This document shows, one piece after another, positions 38,369 through 48,649 of a DNA stretch of 64,000 nucleotides. The first letter of the stretch is position 1, and the number at the start of each line of letters is the position of its first letter. This DNA comes from Cadophora sp. MPI-SDFR-AT-0126. Lineage: Eukaryota; Ascomycota; Leotiomycetes; Helotiales; Ploettnerulaceae. The notes beneath the pieces are model-generated. The model did no database searches. It worked only from the letters and a program-made list of their open reading frames with translations, and had not been told where the DNA came from. Position numbers and translations under genes: made by a program. The stretch is from assembly GCA_020747065.1 (NCBI GenBank), contig JAGMVK010000009.1, forward strand, positions 2,294,001 through 2,358,000, written 5' to 3'.

Positions 38369-39405
38369 AGCCTACCAGCACGTTTATATTCGGTCTGGCT
38401 GGACTACTTGCCGCTCTGCACGGTGGTGATGGCGGCACTGCTGCTGGTATGTACGGCATAGGTTGAATTGGACAGGATTTGGGCCTGGGATGAAGTGTGC
38501 TGGTGTTTTGGATTCTGGCCGTAGCTGTTACGAGTAGTATGAGGCGTCTAAGTTGAAGTTGATTTGCTTGGTGTGGTGCTGGAAGGGTGCTGGTAGGTGA
38601 TGAGAAGGGTTAGAGAGGACAGAGGAGTAGGGAAAAGGAGAGCTAGGAGGGAAATCTCGATATGTTAAAAAGAACTTGTGAGTTTTGCTATTTGTAAGTA
38701 ATGAAAACTACCCCATGATCACATATATCATAAATTCATCTATTGTCATAACTACAGTGTATACCTCCCAAGTTCCTCCCTCCTTGACTCCCCCGCACTT
38801 TCTTCAAAGCAAATCACCACACAACCCGACCCCTGCCAACCGTAAACTTCCGCAACAGGCAACTTACCACGTACCCCACAAACCTTATTCTGTTCTACAT
38901 CCATTGTACCGGATCGATGAGTGAAACAATACGAAAGCTTATTCCAACGTCTTCTGGCAGGTGGAATATGCACGCCATCCCAGTGCGGTACTCTAGCGTG
39001 GATCTGGAAGCGACCGAACCGGGGCGGAGATAAACATCACGTGGGGACTTTGCAGAGGGCTGGGGAGGGAAAGCTTATTCTGACGACTTTCTAAGGGCTG
39101 TGCTCAGGTCTAAATGATAAACCGTTGAAAATTGGTTGTTGTAGTGGTTGTGTGTTAAGTACGAAGGGAGGGTTTAGGAGTTAATCTGGCGATGAAAGCG
39201 CCGGGCTGGGAAGATTGTTCGGAGGCTTTGTCGTGCCTCATACGAATTATAGCACTGTATACTTGGCAAAAGATATCCAGACACCATGTATCATTCCATT
39301 CATACTAGCCTATCTTAAAAACCAACGAGTTCTCACCATCCAAAAACTCCCAACCCAAACCTCCCTTATCCCACCCTCTCTGCGCCATCCTCCCCACTTC
39401 CCATC

Positions 39406-39470
39406 ACTCATCACTCCTCACTCATCACTCCTCACTCATCACTCCTCACTCATCACTCCTCACTCATCAT
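39406..39470. repeat. 14-bp tandem repeat, 4.6 copies
   Basis: The unit ACTCATCACTCCTC is repeated exactly four times (39406-39461) with a partial fifth copy. No coding meaning is evident. Confidence 0.95.
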
Positions 39471-39536
39471 CCATTACCCATCCTTCCTCCCACTCCCCCA
39501 CCTCTCATCTCATCTCACCAAACATCCACCACACCA

Positions 39537-39755
39537 TCAACATCCTGAACCTCCTCCCCACGCATTCCCGGCTCCCCTATCCCTATACTGCACCCACAAA
39601 TCCTGCAACTCCCTATCAACCAGCACATACCCCTGCTGCGAGTCCCGAATCAATCCCTCACTCCTGAACAGGATGATGTACCTCGTAGCTTCCGCTTCGG
39701 TGCAGCCTCGTTTCCAGACTATTGCTGCGTTGAGGTCGGCGGTTGAGACGCCCAT
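39537..39755 (-). CDS. possible small protein or gene fragment, unrecognised
   Basis: 72 codons from an ATG at 39753-39755, beginning MGVSTADLNAAIVWKRG and containing a helix-rich stretch up to DLWVQYRDRG. The composition is protein-like and reminiscent of a winged-helix fold. The same frame continues upstream for about 60 codons as Ser/Pro/Lys-rich sequence without an ATG, back to a TAA. It may therefore be the last exon of a larger or broken gene. No domain can be named. Confidence 0.25.
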   Translation of the reverse strand: MGVSTADLNAAIVWKRGCTEAEATRYIILFRSEGLIRDSQQGYVLVDRELQDLWVQYRDRGAGNAWGGGSGC

Positions 39756-40669
39756 TTTGGGTTTGGACTTAGATTTGGACTTGGTGTGGTACTTGAAAAG
39801 TGTGAAGTGTTTGAGGGCCCTTTTGTGTTTGGAGTTTGGTTTGTTTGATGTGTGCTTGAGGGCTTGTTTTGTTGGTGGGTTACTGTTGCTAGGAGGACGA
39901 TTGGGATTTGTATTTGGGGATGAGGAAAGTGGTGGTTAGAAGGTGGACTGTGGGCTTACATAGACTGAAATGTCCTTGGATGAGTCTGCGGAGAGTCGAA
40001 TCACTAATGCGTTGAGACTGTTTGGTGGAGATGAATCAGAGTCACCGTCGAGCGCCATCAGACTTATCACGCTTATCACGTCGTCGACTCAGCTACGCAG
40101 ATATCATGATTCACTGAAAGTCTGGACTGGAAACGCAGAAAAAGAGACGTGACGTACCAGTACGATCTCAACCATTGATGGTCAATCCAACAGTAGAGAT
40201 GATTTCCATTTACGAAGGATACGAGAGAAAATCTTTAGGAATGCCGCTGTAGCTTGGTCTAGGATGCGTAATGGTTGGGAAAGTTCTTGACAACAAGGCT
40301 ATTGAAGAACAATTCTCGAAGGCTTTCGATTGAGATCTGTCAGGCTCTCCGATCTCTGAATAAAGGTGACTGGACTTTTACCTGGGACTGACAACGAATG
40401 CCGCTTTAGTGATTGAGGGTCCATTCACATCACTCGAGCTAAGTAATGCTGAATAGAAGGATATGAGACCAAATGAAAGTACGAAGTACAGCCCGAACAC
40501 TTCCAGTGTTGGAGATACTATTCATCTAGTCTCTGACAAGAGCCGGGGGACCTCGATGTATTTTGCGAATGCTGAAGTTTGAGTCGAGGCTTTTGGTTCA
40601 TTCTCAGGCCACAGTAAGACGACTCTTTTGAGTAACATATTCGGGAATACGTGGATAATTTTCTCAGTT

Positions 40670-41431
40670 CTATGAAAGATATGGCATTGAATATGGATTG
40701 AAATCTGATAGAAAATAGGCATCATGCCGTCCTCGGCAAAAACAAAACGTCAAACAGTTATAACCCATCGATTCCACCATTCGCGCCAGGAAATCCACCA
40801 CCTTGGCCACCACCTTGGCCATCAAATGAAACACCTCCATATCCTTGAACTGAACGCATCCCAGTATTCTGAGGAATTTCCTGTCGGGGACCTGGAGGGT
40901 ATATTGCTGGCTGCTCTCTTCCCGCCATCTGTACGCCCATGGTGGCCAAAAAGGTTCATATCCTCGAGCTCTTAAATAACCACAAGAATTTCCTTCAACT
41001 GCACCATTACGTTTGTTTTGATCTTGGAATCTGTCAGAGAATCCTGGAACTCCAGGGAGTTGTGGCGTTTGACTCTGGCCGCCCATAAGCTGCGGCTGCT
41101 GTTTGACTGCATTCATCTGTGCTGCCAGCACTGGATGGGCAACCATGAAACCATCGTTCATGCCTAGATTATGAATTCTGTGGAGTTGGATTTCAAACTG
41201 CAAGGCTTGATCTATTAGATACTCCTCTTCGGATCCTAGCATGACACTAATGATGGCGAACATGTCGTCGTCGCTGAACATTGCTTGATTTCGCGAGAAC
41301 CGATCTCGCGAAACAGGAAGCTGGGGAGATATTTGTGGAAATTGACTAAACATCTGAGCGGAATTAGGCATGTTAGGGAGGCTATTCGTTCGAAATCGTT
41401 GGGGGATTAAAGCAGGGTTTGGCATCTGCAT
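40670..41431 (-). CDS. hypothetical Pro/Gln/Gly-rich protein, reading frame uncertain at the 3' end
   Basis: The 253-codon frame starts at ATG 41429-41431 with a TATAAATA box 175 bases upstream (41606-41613 on the minus strand). The N-terminal 50 residues are Pro/Gln/Asn/Met-rich, followed by a helical segment with DDDMFAIISVMLGSEEEYL and a Gln/Pro-rich part (about 110-140). After about residue 150 (near 40980) another frame reads REQPAIYPPGP then GQGGGQGGGFPGANGGIDGL and stops at 40758. That composition fits the protein better than the open frame, which becomes Cys/Phe-rich. An unrecognised intron or a 1-base frameshift near 40950 would join them. No known family. Confidence 0.45.
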   Translation of the reverse strand: MQMPNPALIPQRFRTNSLPNMPNSAQMFSQFPQISPQLPVSRDRFSRNQAMFSDDDMFAIISVMLGSEEEYLIDQALQFEIQLHRIHNLGMNDGFMVAHPVLAAQMNAVKQQPQLMGGQSQTPQLPGVPGFSDRFQDQNKRNGAVEGNSCGYLRARGYEPFWPPWAYRWREESSQQYTLQVPDRKFLRILGCVQFKDMEVFHLMAKVVAKVVDFLARMVESMGYNCLTFCFCRGRHDAYFLSDFNPYSMPYLS

Positions 41432-41605
41432 TGGAGATCGGTAGCAGCCAGGGTTGACCAGGTAAAGTTCCAGATGAGAGGTTGTTTGTTATGTGTGAAG
41501 TGTTTATGATGTAAATAGTATGAAGGAAGTATTATTTGTCAGGCTCTCGAAAAGTCGATGCAGAGGAGAGAGCAAGGAATCAAATTCTCAGGAAGCTTGC
41601 CTTGT

Positions 41606-41613
41606 TATTTATA
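41606..41613 (-). promoter_or_regulatory. TATA box of the Pro/Gln-rich gene
   Basis: TATAAATA on the minus strand, 175 bases upstream of the ATG at 41431. The 41432-41812 gap holds nothing else that I can support. Confidence 0.45.
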
Positions 41614-41812
41614 GCTAGGAGAACTGGAAACAATGAATCAACAGCTTTGCACGCCTGGCTCTGACCATCCTCCTCTTTTGCCCAATGAGTGTCTGACTAC
41701 AACCCGTACTGAACTACATTAACAGCAATAGCCAAAAACAAAATAAGTGATCAACTTGTTTTTGGTGCTCAAGCCATAATGATTATACCGCCGCATGGTA
41801 ATAACATTTTCG

Positions 41813-42314
41813 TTACTTGGGGTTCTTTGCTACCCGAAATTCATAGAACTCCTCGGATGTTGTCCATGAGCCGAGAGCACAGCCATTCCTTCGGCATTGT
41901 GTAATGATATTCCTGGACAGAGAAGTCAGCAAATCCAGAGGAACATCTACTATAATTCCTGCTATTCCGGTTCAGGGAGGGGCCAAACGTACTCCGTTGC
42001 AGCCTAGAAATCTCAGATATTAGCTAAATACTCAAAATTAACGGGGACGAAGTCGAAACAGTACTAACCCAGCAATTGGGAAATCCTCCATGAGGTCCAC
42101 GATTGCGTCGACTCAAAGTGAGCCAATCTATGGTCACATCGCAATCTTGTTGGTAATCGCAGTATTCGTTGTGACTGGCTGTAGTACTGCACATACGATC
42201 GCGGAGCGTCCAAAATGCGGATTCTGGGGCGCCACCGCCCGTGCAGCCTGAACATTCAGCGGCTGTGGTAAGTCCACTCATGAAGCCGACGATTATTGGT
42301 AGAAATAACTTCAT
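41813..42314 (-). CDS. small secreted cysteine-rich protein (paralogue A)
   Basis: The model is complement(join(41813..41912,41993..42003,42069..42314)), 118 aa. Residues 1-19 are a signal peptide (MKLFLPIIVGFMSGLTTAA). The mature part has eight Cys (21, 24, 42, 52, 58, 81, 92, 97). The middle exon is only 11 nt; splicing joins NCW to AATE to NIITQC. The exon plan, intron phases and sequence match the gene at 43236-43706 on the other strand: W-LR--MC near residue 40, GFP-CW at the exon 1 end, NIITQC-RNG and EEFY near the end. Six Cys are shared, and Cys24 and Cys97 are extra. A TATATATA box lies about 114 bases upstream. I know no named family. Size, leader and Cys content are those of fungal secreted effector-like or defence-like proteins; the role is inference. 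Confidence 0.85.
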
Positions 42315-43235
42315 GTTGAAGGTTTTATAAACGTGTTGGTCAAAAATTCAAGATCTGATTTGTAGCGGAAGACTTGCTGTGTCGTTTAAAATCTGAACAG
42401 TATCGTATTCTGCCATTCTGGGGACAATATATATAACATGGTCTTGGCGGGCTGAACGAGCTGAAGTTGACGCGGATTTCCGCTACTGTCAGCGCATACA
42501 ACTCTGCGTGCTTGAACCTCGTTCCATTGCCAAGGGCCGAATGAATACAGTCAGCTTACGATACTCTATGTTCACTTTATGGCAGCGCCCATTGTCGGCC
42601 GAAATTAATGTCTTTTGACAACGTCCCTGTCTAGAACTGTAATATCACCCATTTGGCTTCTGTCTGCAGCCCGCCATACAAGGTCAGCATCTTAGTATCT
42701 TGTCATAATTAAATAAAGTCAAAAAATAATCATATTTGAGGGAACAAAGCTGAACATATCTGCATTCACTTCTTATCTCCGGCTCTTTGCCATTTTACGC
42801 TGCCCTTCGTGACAGAAAAATTGCTGCTGACTGCAGGGCCCAGTACGGTCTGACAACTGTTGGCAATCATCCGATGTGGTTGTCGGCCGACGCTAAAGCA
42901 CAAAGAAAAATACAAACATAATCATCTATTCATCTATATTGCGGGATGTAGCGGCCGCCATTATAGCTGGAAGTGGAATGATTGTTCACTTATGGCGGTG
43001 AGAACTTTACGATCTGTTATATGCAGCGGCCGAAAATTAGCAGCTTTGCTGCAGCCTGCATGGTATCGGTATGGTAGCCGCAGATCTTTGATCATGACAG
43101 CACCTACCTCTAGACGGCTGAGAGATCATTGAAACCTCCCCTATATAACTCGCGACACCTCGAAGCTCGATTATCCTTCAGCTCCATCTTCAATCCAGAT
43201 CTATCTCAAGCTATTGTCCATCATTAAAATACAGC
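42315..43235. promoter_or_regulatory. shared divergent promoter of the secreted-protein pair
   Basis: The region has TATA boxes at 42428-42435 (minus) and 43142-43148 (plus, TATATAA, 88 bases before the ATG). Four CGGCCG palindromes lie between at 42596, 42884, 42952 and 43027. CGG/CCG half-sites are what fungal Zn2Cys6 regulators bind, so joint regulation is plausible but inferred. A plus frame at 42860-43132 is spurious. Confidence 0.5.
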
Positions 43236-43706
43236 ATGAAGCTCTCACTTATCACTGTCGTTGCGGGCTCCTTTGGAGGCCTTGTGAATGCAGCTGATTG
43301 CACTGGACCAGGACTCTTTTGGCCAGAAAGCTACTATTGGGATCTTCGCCAGTGGATGTGCAACAACGAAAAGTGTCCATACCAGGAGCCATGTAGGCTT
43401 ATTCACCCTGGAGGTGATGGAGGCCCTGTACTTGAAAGACAGGCGCGAGGTAATCGTGCCGGCTTTCCGAGTTGCTGGGTGAGTGATCTTGGCATGGTTT
43501 CTCTGAAGGATGAATTCTGTCCGTGAGCAAAGCTAATATTGGTTCTAGGCCGCCGTAGAGTGAGATCTTCACTTGTAGCAGATGATGTGAATCTATCAGC
43601 TGACACCCCTTCGCCATACAGGAATATCATTACACAATGCAAAAGAAACGGTTACGGTTATGGCACGTGGGGCACTGGAGAAGAGTTCTACAGATTTGGC
43701 GACTGA
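43236..43706 (+). CDS. small secreted cysteine-rich protein (paralogue B)
   Basis: The model is join(43236..43478,43549..43559,43622..43706), 112 aa. Residues 1-20 form a signal peptide (MKLSLITVVAGSFGGLVNAA). The mature part has six Cys (22, 42, 47, 53, 80, 91), all aligned with paralogue A. Introns are 70 and 62 nt with GTGAGT and GTGAGA donors. The 11-nt middle exon encodes most of AAVE between SCW and NIITQC. Unspliced, the first frame stops at 43526, so the usual single-exon call would miss a third of the protein. The Gly/Tyr/Trp-rich end (GYGYGTWGTGEEFY) is conserved in outline with paralogue A. Function is not known. An AT-rich transposon-like relic begins 330 bases downstream, a setting often seen for effector-type genes. 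Confidence 0.87.
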
Positions 43707-45747
43707 GAATAATTTGTGGTATGTGCAGACGGAGAGTCAAGTGAAATCGCTTCTTGTATCTTTGCCTGTTTTAATCTGTCAGAGAAGATTGTTGATGTGC
43801 AAATTTTTGGTCTATGACTAATTGAAATTGGCCATATCTGCTTTGTTTTGGCTCCACAAATTAAACGAGGGTCATTGCTCGGCCGTGTTACCCACGATCA
43901 CCCCATTACAGTCACGAGAGGGCCTGCAGGAAAATTGCACCGAACGAAATTTATCAAAAATCTCGACTAACGTCTCTCCCTATGTGCCGAGAAACACTGC
44001 GTGCCGAGAAAAAACAAGGGTACTTTGATTTTGAGCATCTTAAATTCAATACTACTTTATGAGTTAATAAAATAATAAGATTAAAAGTAATGTATAGCTA
44101 TTTCTTAGCAATTTTACTCCTTCTAAAGAAAATTTTGTATTCGCATTATCGCCTTTTTGCTTGATTCATAAGAAGTCTTTATTTAAGCTTTAGTACGAGC
44201 CCTCTACTACAGGTATACTAGCAAACTCTTACTACCCCTTACACGTCTTAAAAATTCTCATCTGAGCCTTAGATCTGTATTTTCTTAGTCCAAGACCCTC
44301 ATAAGCTTTATAGCTGCTGTAACGAGCAAACTATTGCAGGACCGCTACACTGTTCGGGACTTCTGACCAACGGAACTAACGATTCTCGGCTGCAAGGGAC
44401 TTGCCCCGCGGTACTTTCGCTAAAGTATCGTCGTAGCTTACTTAATGAACGTCAGCCTAAGACGTAAGAATAGAAATCGACAACTGATTTCTTTTCTGTC
44501 ACCCAATTCCCAGATTTCTTTAGCTTCCTTCTCAGCAACAACTATCTATTATGCTCAATCGAGATTGACTTCGAATATCTTTTACCGCTTATGAACTCCA
44601 GAATTCCTGCGGCGAGTCTCATCGATTGGCTGGCCTTGCGCGCCTGCAGCGATGCACAACGATTCCACCATTCCCGCGAGGCTGCGTTCAGCTGAGAAAT
44701 AAGCGCTTCAACCCAGTGTCCTCGTCCTCTCCCAATTCAACAAACAACTTCGCACGCTTGCCGAATCAGCCACTCAACACTAGCCCAGAACTCGCCCCTT
44801 TGGCCGTGGTGTACTCCTCGAAGTTCTTGGAAAAGAGAAATGCGACTACTTCTTCGACAAGTTCGTCGAATACTTTTTCATAGAGAAAGCCGTCTCGATG
44901 CTAGTAGAACGATACAGCTACTTCAATACAACAACGATAGAATAGTTTGGATAATGTTTGTTACACTGTCAAAAACATGAAACACTTGTCTACCAAACTG
45001 ACATCCTTCCAACCGTTGATAGGTCACCACAATACGCCTCAACAGGTGACGAAAAAGTATCCCGCATTTCGGAAGCTCTTCCGGCGGTACGCTTCTGCAT
45101 ATAAATCTGCAAGCCACTCCTCGACTCCCGGTATCTGCATCCGCGACGAGAGCCAGAAATTGGGAATTCAGGCCCCCTACTGGTGCCGTTGGCTTTTCAA
45201 TTGTTAACGAAGTGGACCGTTTCTATCGAAAAAACGCCATCCTGCATTGTTCTTGCTAGCTTGGCTCACTTCTTAATTTCCGTAATTCGATCCCGGAGAA
45301 CCCCAAGCCTGTGTTCCTCCTGTCCCCTGGTCCCTGGTCCCTGATGTCAATCCCCCTGAATCAGGCGGAGCGATGCCCAATCTTAGCTCGTGGTGGCGCG
45401 GCAGATCAGGGATTTGGGAAGCGGGGGAGGAGCAAGCGAGGCAACAACTTAAAGAGAGTTTCCCTGACGGAGGGACATCCATGTTTTGAGATCGAGTTGC
45501 GGGATTTTTCAGTTCAGCTCATTGACGGCTTGACAGATGATTTCTCGATCATCGACGGTTGGGCTCGAACTACACATGGCTTCTGCGATGATCTCTCGAT
45601 TCGAAAGACTGTGTCCTTGTGATTTACTGTTGCAGGGTTTGTTCGGAGATCATGGTGCCTTTTGGAGGATTATTTACGGGGATTTGGAGGGTGGATTGCC
45701 CTATTGGCTTGCGGAAAGTGGAAGGCGAAGCGGCACAGAATGTGCTG

Positions 45748-45794
45748 TGGCTTTGACCTCTTCGGGCCGCTGGGAAGTTGCCGATTTGTGGCAC
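45748..45794 (+). repeat. left arm of an inverted repeat
   Basis: Ends GGGAAGTTGCCGATTTGTGG plus CAC. It pairs with 45980-46027 with only a few mismatches over about 45 bases, across a 185-base AT-rich loop. Confidence 0.85.
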
Positions 45795-45979
45795 GCGCTC
45801 AGGAGCACCTCAACTGTAATATCTCTACGACGAAAATTATTTTTATATTCATATCCAGACAGGTCGTTTATCTTATGACTTAAATAAGCTTACAGTTTTA
45901 TTTGAAGTAAAAGGCATTTGTCGTTGTAAAGATTTTGCGATTTAATTGTTCTCCAGAGGTCTATTTTTTGGTGGTGGCC

Positions 45980-46027
45980 TGTGCCACAAATCGGCAACTT
46001 CCCGGCAACCCGAAGAGGCTTTGACTC
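45980..46027 (-). repeat. right arm of an inverted repeat
   Basis: Reads GTGCCACAAATCGGCAACTT then CCCGGCAACCCGAAGAGG on the plus strand, the inverse of 45748-45794. Mismatches cluster in the GGCCGC/GGTTGC part of the arm. Confidence 0.85.
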
Positions 46028-46325
46028 GATGTCGGTTGGGGAAGATGGAGCATCCCGCCGCCAGCCAATACAAGTGTGAAATACGGCAGGCATAGTGGCG
46101 TATCATTCCCTGAACAATGATGTGGAAGAGACATGCCCTGTTGCCAGACTCGATACCTTTCCCTATCTCGGTACGCCAGGTTGATCGGGATTGCAGGCCA
46201 TCTTTTCTTCTCTCCTCATTAACATACGACAAATCGCTGGGTTTTATCACCAATTCACGACGACTATCCATTGAAACGCAAAGAATAAGATATTCTGGGA
46301 TATACTGGAGGGACGTCGACATCGA

Positions 46326-47563
46326 ATGGCCTCGAACGTGAGCTACCCTGGTGCGATCCCGCCGCCGCCCGGGGTTATACCAGACCTCAAGCATCCACAT
46401 GCTAGCAGGCAGCAATTGGCCGTTGGCATCGCCATCACTTGCATTGGGCTGGCAACCCCGTTCTTCTTTACGCGAGTTTACGTTAGGCTTCGTATCGCGC
46501 GAGCGATACTACCCGAAGATGGTATGCACGACGCTCATCACACAATTTGTGCATGTTTTGAATCTCGCTGACCTGGGAACATTCAGTGTCGTCTGCTCTA
46601 GCTTGGGTAAACCCATTCATCAAGCAGTCCCGGAGAAACTGACCGCTTACGGAATGTTTTATAGGTTTTTCTTACGGCGATTTGTATCTGCATGATCATA
46701 AGTACGTTTGCCATTTTGAACCCTTGAGGTCCATGCTTACATTCCTGCTAGTGGTCCATTACGGCATGGGTCTTCATGCCTGGGACGTTTCGGCCGAGTC
46801 TTTGTCACACCACTTACAGGTGAGTTTCAATCTCCATTACACGTCGTCACCACCCTGTCATTCCGGCCTGCTGACCCTTGAAGTGGCTTTATATCGCCTC
46901 TACCATCTACTGCCCGGCCGCATTCTTCACAAAAGTCTCCCTACTACTACTCATCGCCCGCGTATTTACTGTCCGGAGAGGCGTCTCCACAGCCATTTAC
47001 ATCTTCATCGGCACCCTATTTGTCGCCTACACCGCCATCGAGGTCTTGAAAATCATTATTTGCATACCTATACAGGCATTCTGGGAACCGAGCGTCCATG
47101 GGAAATGCTCTAATCAGCCAACCTTGTTTGTTGCAGACACCTCGATTGCCATTCTTACTGATATAGTGATACTGTTGTCGCCGATACCCTTGGCCTGGTC
47201 GATGCGATTACCCTTAAAGAAGAAGACCAAGATCGTATCGATAATGGGTATCGGGGGCGTTGCCGTTGGAATTACGATATGGCGGGTCGTTCTCGTCGTT
47301 GCGTATCTGCACGCTAAGGATACCACTTGGTGGATTGCCTTGCTTGTTTCCACCGCGTAAGTTACGGTTCTGCGACTGTGTAAGTGATACAAGGACTAAC
47401 ACGGTGATTAAGAGTCATAGAGTTGACTATTGGGCTAATATGCTCATGCATCCCAACCGTCAACATCCTTATCCAGGAACGAAAGTATCCAGGTCATACT
47501 GCAGCTCAGGTTGTGCACAACCAACCTCTGGAAACGAGCGAACCAACTTTTGACAAAAATTGA
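46326..47563 (+). CDS. fungal rhodopsin-like (PTH11/SAT4-related) integral membrane protein
   Basis: The model is join(46326..46521,46587..46606,46665..46701,46752..46819,46884..47356,47413..47563), 314 aa. Five introns all have consistent phases, including short exons of 20 and 37 nt. The protein has seven hydrophobic segments. ITCIGLATPFFFTRVYVRLR (TM1 end) is followed by LPEDDVSSALAW, the acidic D-containing turn of the fungal Rhodopsin domain (PF20684). HYGMGLHAWDV, YIASTIYCPAAFFTKVSLLL, HGKCSN and DIVILLSPIPL are in the usual order. The C-terminal tail is short. The family includes PTH11-like receptors and the SAT4 secondary-metabolism protein; ligand and role are unknown. Length is short for PTH11 (no CFEM domain, short tail). 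Confidence 0.88.
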
Positions 47564-47576
47564 CGCGCGGTTGGCC

Positions 47577-47710
47577 ATATTAGCGATGCCCAATCCCGCA
47601 ACACCCGACAGTCACGGCTACAGCCACGAAAATCCCAAATACATGACCCCGCAGCAATAGAAGGATATCCTCGACCAGACTTTCCCCATTCTCACCGAGT
47701 TCGCAGGTAA
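47577..47710 (+). pseudogene. single-exon gene remnant with an in-frame TAG
   Basis: A frame reads MPNPATPDSHGYSHENPKYM, TPQQ, TAG (47658-47660), KDILDQTFPILTEFAG, then meets a GTAAAC donor-like site. The stop sits after a CAG-CAA pair and is explained by CAG-to-TAG. Nothing downstream continues the protein, and I do not recognise it. It lies directly after the rhodopsin-family gene. From 47711 to 48090 I see no gene. Confidence 0.45.
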
Positions 47711-48090
47711 ACCCCCGCGAGGATCCGTGGCCCCCTGGTGAGAAACTTCAAAGGAAGGATGCTTAATAATATAGAATCTAAAATGCGCAAATAATATGAA
47801 TCCATGTCATCTGCGACATGAAAATACCAAGGCCACGGGGAGGTGAAATTCTCAGCAGCACACGTGACCCATGCACGCCAAGTTCTTGGTGGAGACGCGA
47901 CCTCACCACCTCCCCCGGTTTTCGATTTCTCGCTGCTCCGCCAAATCATCCAACCCTCTAAACAAGCAGCCAGAAATAGCTCCCTTTCTCTCATAAGTCA
48001 TGGCAGACTTCGGTCTCAGCAGTTCGAGCTACATAGATATGTGTCGGTTCCCATCACTCTACCACTGTCCTCCAACACTTCTCATTACAT

Positions 48091-48610
48091 TCATTTACTC
48101 TTTAGCCCATCTAAGTCGTACCGCGCGAAACATAGTCTACATAGATCGATGTCCTTGCATGATTTACAGCTAAAGCAGCCGGTACCTACATCAATGTCAC
48201 GACGGCATCCATCGCAAAATCGGTCGTACCGAAGAATTGCATCAGATACTCCATGGGAAAAAGCAAGGAGCGAGAGGGTTTCCTTATTTATCCAAAGGAA
48301 AACTTTACAAAGAAGACTGAGAAGAGCTGTCCTACAGGATTCATGACGAAGGCAAAGAGCAACCAACTGATTAATGTTAGACTCGTACTCTGAATGCTTC
48401 GTCAATCCTGAATAGAAACTTAGTTTCTGGAGAGCAGATTTTTTGACCCGTTCGTAACACTGGTCACGATATATCTCACCCAGGTTGTTAACTGTACGGA
48501 GCGTCGACATGTGGTCCGGACCCCATGCCTTCTCGTAGCCTTGCAACGCCCGCTGGTACATAGCCTCTGCCTGACTGTAGTGTGATATAATATGTGTCAT
48601 CCCCAAGCGG
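48091..48610 (-). pseudogene. fragment of a TPR protein with C-terminal ZZ-type zinc finger
   Basis: The frame begins with one tetratricopeptide unit of the kinesin-light-chain/NLR type: AEAMYQRALQGYEKAWGPDH, then TLRTVNNLGEIYRDQ. In intact fungal NLR-like proteins this unit is repeated many times. A helical linker follows, and the last 45 residues form a ZZ-like zinc finger: CDGC, CFSCKSC, DLCRLCF. The terminal His pair of a ZZ finger is missing. There is no in-frame ATG with a leader, no nucleotide-binding domain and only one TPR, so I take it as the surviving 3' end of a larger gene. Such genes act with HET-type systems in self/non-self recognition. Confidence 0.6.
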
Positions 48611-48649
48611 AACTAGCTGGCCAAGACGGCACAAATAATACCACAGGTG

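Larger units (their letters stand above)
34776..40669. other. 5.9-kb low-complexity intergenic region
   Basis: The left end is the PTR2 promoter. The rest has many CT-, CA- and pentamer repeats and only short frames with no recognised domain. The 163-codon plus frame at 35073-35564 and the 155-codon minus frame at 37325-37792 look random. Besides the listed repeats and the weak frame at 39537-39755, I see nothing functional. Confidence 0.45.
43707..46325. other. intergenic with AT-rich relic and decayed coding traces
   Basis: 43707-44030 holds no gene. 44030-44470 is AT-rich and RIP-like with no identifiable ends. 44560-45250 has mixed-frame coding-like pieces, for example EKCDYFFDKFVEYFFIEK at about 44840-44890, without a continuous frame, so it is probably a dead gene or element. 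45740-46030 carries an inverted repeat. Confidence 0.45.

Noticed and set aside
39406..39470. Short regular repeats considered as a CRISPR array
   Set aside because: The 14-bp units are contiguous with no spacers and the genome is eukaryotic.
43822..44028. Frame starting (M)KLAISALFW that looks like a third secreted paralogue
   Set aside because: The first codon is TTG, there is no cleavage-site context, and nothing after it matches the Cys pattern of the pair.
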